Notes: generated by a model from the letters alone, not told the origin. A stretch of DNA of 64,000 nucleotides from Methylophaga sp. (GCA_002696735.1 NZSL01000015.1:1520-65519), one strand, 5' to 3'. Numbered from the stretch's first letter, positions 29,823 to 38,781 are shown. Numbers and translations are program-made.

Positions 29823-32792
29823 TCAGGTCTTGTAGGTCAGCATTTGTGCGACTCTGTTCAAAAGTGCTGCACGATGATATGGCTTATTCAAAATAGGAAT
29901 ACTGCCATTCTGTTTTTCTTCGTCGGTCAGTGCTTTCTCCGTATAGCCCGAGGTATAGAGCACGGGAAGTGTTTGTCGAAGTTGTTTTGCCTGTTTTGCC
30001 AGCTCATGTCCGCTAATACCGCCGGGCATCAGTACATCGGTGAACAGTAAATCAATTTGCTGTGCCGACGCAAGCCAGTTTAAAGCCTGATGCCCATCAG
30101 CTGCTGCAAGCACCTGATAACCCGCATCCCGCAGCTGTGAAATAGCATAATGTCTGACCAGATCATTGTCTTCTACAACCAGAATGGTTTGTTTGGAGTG
30201 TTGTACTGTTGTCGGAGAATCAATCTCCTGCAGGACAGGTGCTGGCGACACCATCTCATTATGAGGAAGAAATAACTGGAATCGTGTTCCCCGCCCGGGC
30301 TCAGACTGTACCTGGATGTGACCGCCGGACTGTTTGATAAAGCCAAATACCATGCTTAATCCCAAACCACTGCCTTTTCCTGCTGGCTTAGTGGTGAAAA
30401 AAGGTTCAAATACCTTATCCAGCAAATCCTGGGAAATTCCTTCCCCATTATCCATTACATCAATTTTGACGTATTCGCCTGCCTTAAGTTCGTTCGCTGA
30501 GGTTTGTTGATCCGTGGGAAGATTAAATCGCTCTGTGCTGATCATTAGTTTGCCACCCTCAGGCATGGCGTCTCGAGCATTAATGGTCAGATTTAATAAA
30601 CTACTCTCCAGTTGAACGGGATCAATCATGACGGGCCAGATATCGCTATTAAGATTGAGATCCAACTCGTATTTTTGCCCTAATGAGCTTCGTAATAAAG
30701 CCTCAATATTACGTATTAACATATTGATATTAACGGCTTCGGGCGAGAGTGGCTGGCGTCTGGCAAAAGCCAGTAGATTACTGGTCAAACGTGCGCCTCG
30801 ATCCGCTGCACTGCTGATAAGTTTTGCCAGAGGCTGTAAAGCGGGTTTATCGGCCAGCTCATCGATTAATATTTCGGTATTCCCGGTAATAACGGTCAAT
30901 AAGTTATTAAAATCATGGGCAATACCACCGGTTAACTGCCCAATGGCCTCCATCCGCTGCGCCAGTTGTAACTGTTTCTGTAAATGCCTTTCTTCAGTTA
31001 TATCGCGCTCAACGGATACCCAATGGGTATACCAGCCTGCGGTCAGGCCAATGGGAACACTATTCAGCTCCAGCACAATTTCACGACCACTTTTATGATA
31101 CTGGGTTAATTGAGCACGAAATGGCTGCCAGGTGCTGTAAGCCGCTTTAATTTTTTGAAGTTCATTTTTTTCGGTTTTCGGGCCATGCAAAATTTTCAGG
31201 CTTTTACCGATCACTTCCTGACGGCTGTAACCGGTTATACGTTCAAACGCGTTGTTCACAAAAACGATATTTGCCTTTTCTTGGGCAAAACGTGAAGCTT
31301 CAGTAATAATCACTACATCATTAAGTTGTGATACCGCACTTCGTAACAACTTCAGTTCTTCCGCTTCCCGGCGTTGTCGAGTAATGTCCCGCAGATAAAC
31401 GGTAAGCCCTTTGGTTGAGGGGTATATCCTGATATCCAGCCATAACTGTTTTGCTTCGTACAGATGCTCAAAGGACATCACCTGTTGCTGCATTAGTGCC
31501 AATGACAATTTTTTTACCAGCGAGCCACTGCGATCAATATCAGTATTTTCGATACCTTTTTTATCCAGCAGTTGCGAATGGGGAATATTAAATAAAGCCA
31601 CCGCCTGATTATTCACATAGTTAAACCGTAAATCAGTACTTAAGGTGAAAAAGGCATCGGTGATACTGTCCAGAGTATTCTGCAACTGCTGTGATAAGGC
31701 CTCACTCTGTTGTTGCAACAGTTTGGTTTGATGAATATTAATGCTCGAACCGTACCACTTTACGACTTTTCCCTGCTCGTTGCGGATGGCACTGGCTTGA
31801 GCCAGAAACCAAATATATTCATTATCAAACCGCCGTAATCGGAACTCATCAGAGTAGGCGACCCCTGTTCTCATTGAATGAGACCAGCGTTCACGCGCAG
31901 CAGTTTGATCATCGGGGTGCACCAGTTCAAACCAGTTGTGAAGTATATCGGGTTCTGGTTTGCCAAAAAATTCAACGGCAAAACGGGAAACAGAGTCAAG
32001 CATCCCTTCAGCAGTCACCGTCCACATAAACTGGAGCGTTGTTTCAGCCATATAGTGAGAACGCCGCTGTTCTTCGATCAGATTGGCTTCTACCAGTTTA
32101 CGATCATGCACATCCTGAATGACGCCCTGCACATGCGAAGGGAATTGCTGGTCTGGATAGGCCATTATTCTTAGCCGTCTAGGATTGTTCTGATGGGTGA
32201 GTGTGAATTCACCATCCATCGCATGTTTAGTGTTCAGCGTGGCATTTATTGCCTGATTCAACGCTGCTTGTTGATTATCCGTAAACAAGGAAACAAATTG
32301 CTTTTGTGAGAGCTGGCTGGGGTATTTTTGATTTAACAGCATGGCTGCTTCAGGGCTTAGTTGGATGAGTCCTGTTTTATCCAGCTGCCAATAACCCAGT
32401 TTAGCGATGTCTGCAGCAAGTTTGAGCTGTTGTTGATTTTTAGTCTGTTGCTGATGTGAGCGAATGATATAGCTGCTAAGCAGAAAAATCGCCATTAATG
32501 CGAATGTCGCCAATGTCCGATTTGCGACAAACTGAGTTTGTAAAATGGCCTGCTGGCCCTCCGGCATGATCAATATGCCAGACCAGACGAATAACAAACT
32601 GATCAAAAACGTTATGCTTAATCGACGAAGACTGCCGCCAGCACTAGCCAGCATAAGGATAGGGGTATATAGAATACCGTGCGCAAAACCCGGGACCGTT
32701 AAACGGTCTGCCAAAAACACCAGAATCAGCAATAGAAAAAGCAGTCCATCAAATATCGAACTGTTTAAAAAACGGCTTAGGCTCTGACTCAT
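29823..32792 (-). CDS. Hybrid sensor histidine kinase with PAS domains and receiver
   Basis: A 989-residue membrane kinase. About four hydrophobic segments form the N-terminal 120 residues, with little periplasmic sequence between them, so sensing is within the membrane or by the PAS domains. Three or four PAS domains follow (about 135-620). The HisKA histidine is in IGQLTGGIAHDFNNLL, and the ATPase has DNGEGIS and GSGLGLSMVFGF. A C-terminal receiver has its aspartate in LLFTDVLMPGG. The ATG at 32792 is preferred to a TTG at 32837. The adjacent REC-EAL-GAF-GGDEF protein is the likely output. Confidence 0.9.
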   Translation of the reverse strand: MSQSLSRFLNSSIFDGLLFLLLILVFLADRLTVPGFAHGILYTPILMLASAGGSLRRLSITFLISLLFVWSGILIMPEGQQAILQTQFVANRTLATFALMAIFLLSSYIIRSHQQQTKNQQQLKLAADIAKLGYWQLDKTGLIQLSPEAAMLLNQKYPSQLSQKQFVSLFTDNQQAALNQAINATLNTKHAMDGEFTLTHQNNPRRLRIMAYPDQQFPSHVQGVIQDVHDRKLVEANLIEEQRRSHYMAETTLQFMWTVTAEGMLDSVSRFAVEFFGKPEPDILHNWFELVHPDDQTAARERWSHSMRTGVAYSDEFRLRRFDNEYIWFLAQASAIRNEQGKVVKWYGSSINIHQTKLLQQQSEALSQQLQNTLDSITDAFFTLSTDLRFNYVNNQAVALFNIPHSQLLDKKGIENTDIDRSGSLVKKLSLALMQQQVMSFEHLYEAKQLWLDIRIYPSTKGLTVYLRDITRQRREAEELKLLRSAVSQLNDVVIITEASRFAQEKANIVFVNNAFERITGYSRQEVIGKSLKILHGPKTEKNELQKIKAAYSTWQPFRAQLTQYHKSGREIVLELNSVPIGLTAGWYTHWVSVERDITEERHLQKQLQLAQRMEAIGQLTGGIAHDFNNLLTVITGNTEILIDELADKPALQPLAKLISSAADRGARLTSNLLAFARRQPLSPEAVNINMLIRNIEALLRSSLGQKYELDLNLNSDIWPVMIDPVQLESSLLNLTINARDAMPEGGKLMISTERFNLPTDQQTSANELKAGEYVKIDVMDNGEGISQDLLDKVFEPFFTTKPAGKGSGLGLSMVFGFIKQSGGHIQVQSEPGRGTRFQLFLPHNEMVSPAPVLQEIDSPTTVQHSKQTILVVEDNDLVRHYAISQLRDAGYQVLAAADGHQALNWLASAQQIDLLFTDVLMPGGISGHELAKQAKQLRQTLPVLYTSGYTEKALTDEEKQNGSIPILNKPYHRAALLNRVAQMLTYKT

Positions 32793-32881
32793 ATATAGAT
32801 GACTCCAGTCATCCAGCTCTGGGTGACGAAAAAGCAATGAACCTACGAATATACGTTATTAAAAATTAACGTCACATGTTT

Positions 32882-32966
32882 TAGGATTTGTTTATATTTA
32901 TTGCTGCCTTGTTAGGCGAAAAAATAGTCTCAAGCAGTGGTGGATATGAAAGATAAACAAGCCCTA
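32882..32966. repeat. 85-bp degenerate inverted-repeat element, short relative of the 36999-37432 MITE
   Basis: The left end reads TAGGATTTGTTTAT and the reverse complement of the right end reads TAGGGCTTGTTTATCTTTCA. They pair with each other and match the ends of the 434-bp element at 36999-37432; the right end agrees at 23 of 25 positions. The middle also pairs partly (CTGCCTTG with CAAGCAG), so the whole unit can fold back. It sits between the cyclo-ligase and hybrid kinase genes. It is probably an internally deleted, decayed copy. Confidence 0.7.
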
Positions 32967-33022
32967 GCATTGAGTATACAAAAATGTAATAGCCAGGCTT
33001 TATTAACTTAACGCAGAATAAC

Positions 33023-33583
33023 TTATGAAAAGATTTTTTCTTCGGTAACAATTCTATCCATCGGCACATCATGCGGTTGAGCATTGATGTTGTCGAGTAA
33101 CATCCACTGAAAACCAATGCCAATACTAAACGGTTTAACAGGACTGGCAAGAGTACGATCATAAAAACCACCCCCATTGCCCAAGCGATGTAAATCACTA
33201 TCAAATCCCACCAGTGGAATGATCAGCACATCAGGCTTTACGATGGGTGTGTTTTGAGGCACCGGAATATCCCAGATTTCAGCCTGCATAATGGATTCCG
33301 GACGCCATTGCCGAAATTGCAAAGCTTCTTTAGGGCCAATAATCTTCGGCAAGGCGGCTTGCCAACCTTGCTCGATAAGGCCGCAAATGAAATCCCGGCA
33401 ATCTATTTCACCGCGTACCGGCCAGTAAAAACCAATAGTGCCCTTGGGCAAGGGATCCAGTATGGTCTGTAATTTATCAAATAAAGCTACCTGATGAATC
33501 AGGCGAAGATCATTTGCAGTGTCTAAACGCTGTTGCGTTAACCGATAGCGTTGTTCATTGCGCCACTCTTGCCAGGTAGTCAT
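33023..33583 (-). CDS. 5-formyltetrahydrofolate cyclo-ligase
   Basis: ATP-dependent enzyme that converts 5-formyl-THF to 5,10-methenyl-THF. It is 186 residues, the normal length. Family features are the N-terminal arginine-rich helix (RNEQRYRLTQQRL), the phosphate-binding KGTIGFYWPVRGEID and the conserved C-terminal VGFDSDLHRLGNGGGFYDRTL. It overlaps the end of the nsrR-like gene (ATGA), so both are read from one promoter. No 6S RNA gene lies before it, although ssrS-ygfA linkage is common in gammaproteobacteria. Folate one-carbon chemistry fits a methylotroph but the gene is universal. Confidence 0.93.
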   Translation of the reverse strand: MTTWQEWRNEQRYRLTQQRLDTANDLRLIHQVALFDKLQTILDPLPKGTIGFYWPVRGEIDCRDFICGLIEQGWQAALPKIIGPKEALQFRQWRPESIMQAEIWDIPVPQNTPIVKPDVLIIPLVGFDSDLHRLGNGGGFYDRTLASPVKPFSIGIGFQWMLLDNINAQPHDVPMDRIVTEEKIFS

Positions 33584-34020
33584 GCAGATTCCGGTATTTC
33601 CAGTAATTCTTGCAGACGGTCCTTATTGAATACCACATCGGCTAGTGTGTAATCGTCCAGTACGTTCAGGAAGGCGGCCTGGGCTTTATGCAGAGCATTT
33701 CTCAATATGCAGGCAGGTTGAATAGGACAGGCGATTTCATCACCGAAACAGGGAAGTAATTGCAGGTTTTCAGTTTTCCGGACCAGTTTTCCTATACCGA
33801 TATCATTGATTGGTAAAGCCAGTTTCAAGCCACCCCCACGACCTCGATGGCTCACAATATAACCATGCTGAACCAGCGTTTGAGCGACTTTTGCAAGATG
33901 ATTGGATGAAATACCGAATCGTGTCGCCGCATCCTGAATGGTTGCAGCTTGCTTACCATGATGTATTGCCAGATAGACCAGTAATCGAAGCGCATAATCG
34001 GTATGCGTTGTCAGTTGCAT
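33580..34020 (-). CDS. nsrR: NsrR-like Rrf2-family nitric-oxide-sensing repressor
   Basis: A 146-residue Rrf2 protein with an N-terminal winged helix (TDYALRLLVYLAIHHG, then ISSNHLAKVAQTLVQHGYI) and three cysteines in LLPCFGDEIACPIQPAC, the Fe-S ligands of NsrR-type proteins. The C-terminal FLNVLDDYTLADVV is also typical of NsrR. NO attack on the cluster relieves repression. The gene is divergent from hmp, the most conserved NsrR target, with a 25-bp dyad between them. AGGAG upstream supports the ATG. IscR is excluded by the context and the cysteine spacing. Confidence 0.9.
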   Translation of the reverse strand: MQLTTHTDYALRLLVYLAIHHGKQAATIQDAATRFGISSNHLAKVAQTLVQHGYIVSHRGRGGGLKLALPINDIGIGKLVRKTENLQLLPCFGDEIACPIQPACILRNALHKAQAAFLNVLDDYTLADVVFNKDRLQELLEIPESA

Positions 34021-34063
34021 TATTCGTTGACTCCTAAAAGATGGATCAATACTATGTGTTTTT

Positions 34064-34088
34064 AAATAGGTATGTAAAATGCCTGTTT
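34064..34088. promoter_or_regulatory. Probable NsrR operator in the nsrR-hmp divergent promoter
   Basis: The 25 bases from AAATAGGTAT to ATGCCTGTTT form an imperfect dyad centred near 34076, with outer arms AAAtAGGtAT and ATgCCTgTTT. It lies 20 bases before the hmp start and 44 bases from the nsrR start. It resembles the ATGyATTT-type half-sites known for NsrR. Assignment is inferred from symmetry and context. Confidence 0.6.
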
Positions 34089-34107
34089 AGCTAATAGGAG
34101 TTCGGCA

Positions 34108-35325
34108 ATGAAGCCTGAAACTTTCGATATTATTCATCAAACCGTGCCTTTACTGGAGCAGCATGGCGAACAATTAGCAGACTGTTTTTACAAAAATATG
34201 TTCCGTAATAACCCGGAAGTAAACGTTTTTTTCAATCCAGCTCATCAACAATCAGGTGCCCAGCAACACGCTTTGGCTTCAGTCATCTGTGCCTATGCCC
34301 GGCACATTGATAACCCCGGCCAATTGCGACAAGCGCTTGAGGTTATTTTTCATAAACATGTTTCTCTGGGGATAAAACCTGAACATTACCCTATCGTAGG
34401 AAATAATTTGTTATTAACGCTTCGTGAAGTTCTTGGCGAAGCGGCAACGACTGAGGTGATTGAGAGTTGGACAGAGGCTTATGGTGTTTTAGCCGGTATT
34501 TTTATCGACAGAGAAGATGATTTATATCAGCAACAGCTGATCAAACATGGCTGGAATGGCTTTAAGGCTTTCACCCTGATTCGACGTCATTCAGAAAGCA
34601 GCAACATTACTTCTTTCTATCTGCGACCAACTGATAATAAGTCGTTAAAGGCTTATCTGCCGGGGCAATTTATTACGCTGAAAATTCAACTGGCCGACGG
34701 TAGCCAGGCGATGCGGAATTATAGTTTGTCTTCAGCTCCGAGAGAAGATCACTATCGAATCAGCGTCAAAAAACATGCCGGTGAGTTGCCAGATCATCCT
34801 GGCGGGGTAGTCTCCAACAGATTGCATGATAACGTGCAGGTAGGTGACCAGCTGCTACTGGCCCCCCCCATTGGAAACTTTATATTAAGGATGCCCGAAG
34901 CAGTCAATATGCCCTTGGTGTTTATTGCTGGTGGAGTGGGAATAACGCCTTTACTTGCCATGCTGCATTGGGGTTTGGCCCATGAACCAGATCGTTCATT
35001 TACACTGATACAGTTAGCTAAAAATAATGACGTTCTGCCATTTTATGAAGAACTCTCAGTACTAGCGCGTACCTACCCAAATTTTCAATGGCATATTCGT
35101 CTCAGCCAGTCTTCCGGTTCTCAATCACTGTATTTGCATGATAGTGAAGGCTATATAGACAAAGCGTTGCTGGATCTCCTGGTACCAGAGTCTGAGGCGA
35201 ATTATTACCTGTGCGGGCCTGCCGCAATGATGCGAACCACAATGGCCATATTAAAAGAGCGTGGCGTTGATAGTTCATCAATAGCTGCCGAATTTTTCGG
35301 GCCTTCCCAATACTTAAGAGACTGA
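34108..35325 (+). CDS. hmp: Flavohaemoglobin nitric oxide dioxygenase
   Basis: Oxidises NO to nitrate with oxygen and NAD(P)H, protecting the cell from nitrosative stress. It is 405 residues. The globin domain (about 1-138) has the proximal-histidine region FHKHVSLGIKPEHYPIVG. The FAD domain has MRNYSLSSAP, and the NAD domain has FIAGGVGITPLLAML and YLCGPAAMM. TAGGAG precedes the ATG. It is divergent from nsrR, with the likely operator in between, and is followed by an HPP-family gene. Confidence 0.95.
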   Translation: MKPETFDIIHQTVPLLEQHGEQLADCFYKNMFRNNPEVNVFFNPAHQQSGAQQHALASVICAYARHIDNPGQLRQALEVIFHKHVSLGIKPEHYPIVGNNLLLTLREVLGEAATTEVIESWTEAYGVLAGIFIDREDDLYQQQLIKHGWNGFKAFTLIRRHSESSNITSFYLRPTDNKSLKAYLPGQFITLKIQLADGSQAMRNYSLSSAPREDHYRISVKKHAGELPDHPGGVVSNRLHDNVQVGDQLLLAPPIGNFILRMPEAVNMPLVFIAGGVGITPLLAMLHWGLAHEPDRSFTLIQLAKNNDVLPFYEELSVLARTYPNFQWHIRLSQSSGSQSLYLHDSEGYIDKALLDLLVPESEANYYLCGPAAMMRTTMAILKERGVDSSSIAAEFFGPSQYLRD

Positions 35326-35414
35326 AACCCAGGTATTTATTCCGTAGGTATCCGCTTAATGGTAACGAAGCCATTAAGAGGAATTATCAATTTAACCAAA
35401 GACATGACAAAGCA

Positions 35415-36146
35415 ATGAAGCTATCCGACAGGCTGCAAAAGTGGCAGCAACGTTTATTACAAACTCACCCAAAACTTAAAGAAAAGCTAAATGCCAGTTT
35501 AGGAGCATTTACGGCAATCTGGCTGCTTATGACACTTCTCAGCCAATTACAAATGACGATGGAAATGGAGTTGCTGGTACTTGCATCAATGGGCGCCTCT
35601 ACATTCTTATTATTTGTAGTGCCACATAGTCCAATGGCTCAACCCTGGCCGTTAATGGCGGGTCATTTAATCGCTGCTGTAATGGGAGTGAGTTGTAACT
35701 ATTGGATAGCTGAGCCGGTGTTGGCAACTGCCATGGCGGTGGGCTTGGCGGTGTTTTTCATGCATTTTCTGCATGCCCTTCATCCGCCTGCAGCCGCGAC
35801 AGCAATGATTGCGGTTATTGGCATGCCGGAGCACAGCAGTATTGCATGGTTTTTTGTTTATGCTGTTGTCACTATCAACGCAGGAAGCCTGCTTGTTTTG
35901 TCTTTACTGATTAATAATCTGTTGCCGGGACGCCACTATCCGCATCGTGATAACCATCATAAACACCACGATCAATTCATAAAACAGAAAGATAAAACCA
36001 CGTTATTAAATGAAGAAGATTTTCATTGGGCGCTTTCCCAAATGGAGGCTGTCATTGATGTCTCTGAAACAGACCTGATAGATTTATATGAGTTTGCTTC
36101 AGAGCATGCAGAGAAAAGAAATTTAAACCAGAAAATGAAAAATTAA
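35415..36146 (+). CDS. HPP family membrane protein
   Basis: A 243-residue inner-membrane protein with four to five membrane helices (about residues 28-175) and the family motif LHALHPPAAATAM. The C-terminus is cytoplasmic and His-rich (HYPHRDNHHKHHDQ), then a short acidic tail. No CBS domains are present. HPP proteins from cyanobacteria and chloroplasts transport nitrite, which would fit the hmp/nsrR neighbourhood, but the substrate here is inferred. The gene starts 90 bases after hmp and may be co-regulated with it. Confidence 0.85.
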   Translation: MKLSDRLQKWQQRLLQTHPKLKEKLNASLGAFTAIWLLMTLLSQLQMTMEMELLVLASMGASTFLLFVVPHSPMAQPWPLMAGHLIAAVMGVSCNYWIAEPVLATAMAVGLAVFFMHFLHALHPPAAATAMIAVIGMPEHSSIAWFFVYAVVTINAGSLLVLSLLINNLLPGRHYPHRDNHHKHHDQFIKQKDKTTLLNEEDFHWALSQMEAVIDVSETDLIDLYEFASEHAEKRNLNQKMKN

Positions 36147-36215
36147 TGTTATTCAGTTTGATTTAAGTTTGGTTTTGTAAAGTGGGCTCACCTTAATCGG
36201 AAAGGAGTACCAAAA

Positions 36216-36533
36216 ATGAAAAAACTAAACAAAATGACTCTGGCAACTATACTTGCATCAGCCTTAACGTTTTCAACGGCAGCTGTTGTTGCAGATGATG
36301 ATCCAGCCACTATGCAAATGAAAGCAGAAAAATTTGGCTTAATCAGCAGTGAAGAAGCTAAAAATATTGCGTTAAATGAAAAATCCGGCGTGGTTACAGA
36401 TATCGAATTAGACAGTATTGATAACGGCGGCGGTTGGGAATACGAAGTTGAAGTTGTTCAGGAAGATGGCACTGAATGGGATATTGATGTTCATGCCAAA
36501 ACCGGTGAACTTCGCAAAGTCGAACGTGATTGA
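36216..36533 (+). CDS. Periplasmic PepSY-domain protein 1
   Basis: A 105-residue exported protein: a signal peptide ending near VVA, then one PepSY domain (about residues 35-105) with SSEEAKNIALNEKSGVVTDI and a C-terminal WDIDVHAKTGELRKVERD. PepSY domains are small binding modules that often restrain periplasmic peptidases or occur next to sensor kinases. GGAAAGGAG precedes the ATG. It is a close paralogue of the gene at 36684, and a third PepSY gene leads the two-component operon at 39443. A terminator follows directly. Confidence 0.88.
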   Translation: MKKLNKMTLATILASALTFSTAAVVADDDPATMQMKAEKFGLISSEEAKNIALNEKSGVVTDIELDSIDNGGGWEYEVEVVQEDGTEWDIDVHAKTGELRKVERD

Positions 36534-36563
36534 TAGTTAATTCTATCTTGATGTAAAAAGCAG

Positions 36564-36591
36564 CGGCCCGTCTTTGACGGGCCGTTTTTTT
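36564..36591 (+). terminator. Rho-independent terminator behind PepSY gene 1
   Basis: CGGCCCGTC and GACGGGCCG form a perfect nine-base stem with a TTT loop, followed by seven T. It separates the two PepSY genes, so each has its own transcript. Confidence 0.93.
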
Positions 36592-36683
36592 ATCTATAAC
36601 AAATATAAAATAAAGTTAAAATTCAGTTTTAATTAATTTTACTTTTATATCTTTAGAAATTCTTAATAAAAAAGAGGTCAAAG

Positions 36684-36989
36684 ATGAAAAGTTTAGTGTT
36701 ATTTTCGGTTGTTTCTGTAATGAGTTTTCCCGTTTTGGCAGATGATTTACATGAGATAAAAACAAAAAGTGAACAACTCGGTTTGATTAGTATAGAGGAA
36801 GCAAAATCTATTGCGCTAGAAGCCAAGCCAGGCATCATTGATGATATTGACTTGGAGAACCGTGCATTTTTTGGTGGATGGGATTATGAAATGGAAGTGC
36901 TGGGTAAAGATGGCAAGGAATGGGATATTTATATCAATGCAGAAACCGGTGAAGTCAGAAAAGTCAGTCGAGATTGGGACTTGTTCTAA
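36684..36989 (+). CDS. Periplasmic PepSY-domain protein 2
   Basis: A 101-residue paralogue of the preceding PepSY protein: a signal peptide ending near VLA, then ISIEEAKSIALEAKPGIIDDI and WDIYINAETGEVRKVSRD. The two differ mostly in the signal peptide. Where paralogue 1 stops after VERD, this one adds WDLF before the stop, and those codons contain GGGACTTGTTC, matching the end of the MITE-like element that begins ten bases later. Its C-terminus may therefore have been altered by insertion of the element. AAAGAGG precedes the ATG. The upstream region is very AT-rich. Confidence 0.86.
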   Translation: MKSLVLFSVVSVMSFPVLADDLHEIKTKSEQLGLISIEEAKSIALEAKPGIIDDIDLENRAFFGGWDYEMEVLGKDGKEWDIYINAETGEVRKVSRDWDLF

Positions 36990-36998
36990 AGCATTTTT

Positions 36999-37432
36999 TA
37001 GGACTTGTTGATCTTTCATATCCCCAGCCCTGCGGGTTGTGACTGAAAAAGCGCCACTTATGTCCACGGATGGACAGGCCGCTATCGCTATCCCTGCTAC
37101 CGCGGCATTTGGGCATCCTTGCCCATCATATGCCGGCGCGCCAAGGAGGCGCGCGCCGGTCTGCGTGGCCTACATGGATGTAGGTCAGGGGCGTGAGCAG
37201 GATGCGGAAGCTTTGCTCGTTACTTATTTAGAATAACTACAAAAACGTCAGGACAAGCAATGTTCCAGACATTGCTTTTGCATACACTCCATCCATGGAG
37301 ATAAACGTTTGTGAGCGCAAGCCCCTCCGGGGTGAGATACATGGATGTATCTCACAAAAGGCGCTCCTCGTGCCTTGATTGACGCTTTTTCAGCTCACAA
37401 AAGAGGCGGAGATGAAAGATCAACAAGTCCTA
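36999..37432. mobile_element. 434-bp MITE-like non-coding element with long inverted ends
   Basis: Both ends begin AGGACTTGTTGATCTTTCA, and similarity continues inward to TGTGA and CTGAAAAAGCG about 50 bases in. A TA lies just outside each end and may be a target duplication. The interior carries no plausible gene but a chain of short palindromes built on CATGGATG or close forms: GAGATACATGGATGTATCTC, CCTACATGGATGTAGG and TCCATCCATGGA. It also has a GC-rich palindrome around GGCGCGCC and AAGCAATGT/ACATTGCTT. It lies between PepSY gene 2 and the sensor kinase gene. A full-length element elsewhere would have to supply transposase. Confidence 0.75.
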
Positions 37433-37455
37433 GGGAATCCGCCGAGGCGGGTTCC

Positions 37456-38781
37456 TTATACAATTAATGGCAGTCGGACTTCCACTTTCAATCCGCCCAT
37501 CGCAGAACGACTGAACAACATTTCGCCGCTATAACTTTCTACTATGTCAGACACAATGGCCAGCCCAAGCCCACTCCCAGGTACCGACTCATCAGCTCTG
37601 AAGCCTCGTTGTGGTAGTTGTGACAATTTACTTTCATCACAGCCCTGACCATCATCTTCAACCACAAAATAACAATAATGGTTTTGATAAACAGTAATAT
37701 TGACGCGTTTACGACACCATTTACAGGCATTTTCCAGCAGATTACCCAGCATCTCTAGCAAATCTTCCCGATCACCAAAAAACTGTAAATCAGGTTCAAT
37801 TTCCCAGTCGATAACGGGTGATTTATCTCGATAAAGTAACTGTAAGGTCCTGCTCAGCTCAGCAATCTCATGTTCCAGATCGACTTTTTGACCCGGCATC
37901 GGCGAACCTAGTAAACGGGCACGTTTTAATTCTCTTTCGATGGTTTGTCCCATATCCCGGCTGACCTGATGTAATGCTTTTTGCATATTCGGAAGCGTTT
38001 TCAGTTCGCTACTTTCAGCGGTTTGATTCAATAGCGTAAGACGTGTTTTTAGAGCATGTGCCAGATTACCTAATGCAGCACGTGAGCGTTGGGTTTTGCG
38101 AGTCATGGTCACCAATAAACGGTTCAGCTCTTGTATCATGGGCTGAATCTCTTCAGGCCCCTGAGTTTCAATTTTTTCCGTTTCACCTCTACGTAATCTT
38201 GAGAGTTGTTGCTGGAGGCGTTGTAAAGGTTGTAATGCTTTGCCAACGATCAACCACTGAATTATCAGCAGAACAATCAGACCAATACCTGATACCAGTG
38301 AATACAGCATCTGAAAATGCGATATATCTTCATTCAGTTCACTGATATTTTGCCCCACCATAATGGTCAGGCTTTGTCCTTGCTTGAAATAGCCACGTTG
38401 CAGGCTGAACAGTCTTTCCTCATTCGGTCCATCGATTAATGTTTGGCGTTTCTGTCCACTGGCAAGTTGTTCGATGGTTAATGATTCATCCCATAAAGAT
38501 CGCGACTGTTTACAGATTTTTTCAGTACACACTACATAGTAATGACCAGAAAACGGTCGTTGATACAAACTGCTGAGACGAAGCGAGCTTAGGTCGAAGG
38601 AACCGTCAGGATTAATTTCGACGCTAGCCAGCAGCCCTTCAGTCTCGCTTTCCAACCGTTCCAGGAGTTGTGTTTCGGTAACACGTTCAATGACCAGCGT
38701 TATAAGTGCCCATTGCAGCAAAATTAACAGGCTGAGAGTAAACGTCAGACCAATCGACAGTCGGCGTTTTAGTGAGCTCAT
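37456..38781 (-). CDS. Sensor histidine kinase, QseC/PhoQ type
   Basis: A 441-residue membrane kinase with helices near residues 10-30 and 160-180 and a periplasmic sensor of about 130 residues between them. The dimerisation helix carries LGNLAHALKTRLTLL, with the histidine in LAHALKTRL, the form seen in PhoQ-like kinases. The ATPase has NLLENACKW, VEDDGQGC and [13 protein letters not shown]. It overlaps the upstream response regulator by four bases (ATGA), completing a PepSY-regulator-kinase operon. The PepSY protein would be secreted to the compartment where the sensor domain lies. Confidence 0.92.
   Translation of the reverse strand: MSSLKRRLSIGLTFTLSLLILLQWALITLVIERVTETQLLERLESETEGLLASVEINPDGSFDLSSLRLSSLYQRPFSGHYYVVCTEKICKQSRSLWDESLTIEQLASGQKRQTLIDGPNEERLFSLQRGYFKQGQSLTIMVGQNISELNEDISHFQMLYSLVSGIGLIVLLIIQWLIVGKALQPLQRLQQQLSRLRRGETEKIETQGPEEIQPMIQELNRLLVTMTRKTQRSRAALGNLAHALKTRLTLLNQTAESSELKTLPNMQKALHQVSRDMGQTIERELKRARLLGSPMPGQKVDLEHEIAELSRTLQLLYRDKSPVIDWEIEPDLQFFGDREDLLEMLGNLLENACKWCRKRVNITVYQNHYCYFVVEDDGQGCDESKLSQLPQRGFRADESVPGSGLGLAIVSDIVESYSGEMLFSRSAMGGLKVEVRLPLIV

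Noticed and set aside
32881..33204. Reverse-strand ORF of 107 codons ending in the 85-bp repeat
   Set aside because: It overlaps the cyclo-ligase in another frame, starts inside that gene and has no family features.
33584..34020. 6S RNA gene upstream of the cyclo-ligase gene
   Set aside because: The usual ssrS position is taken by the nsrR-like coding region, which overlaps the cyclo-ligase start.
37039..37236. Forward ORF inside the MITE
   Set aside because: It is made of palindromic repeat DNA, has no ribosome site and no protein features.
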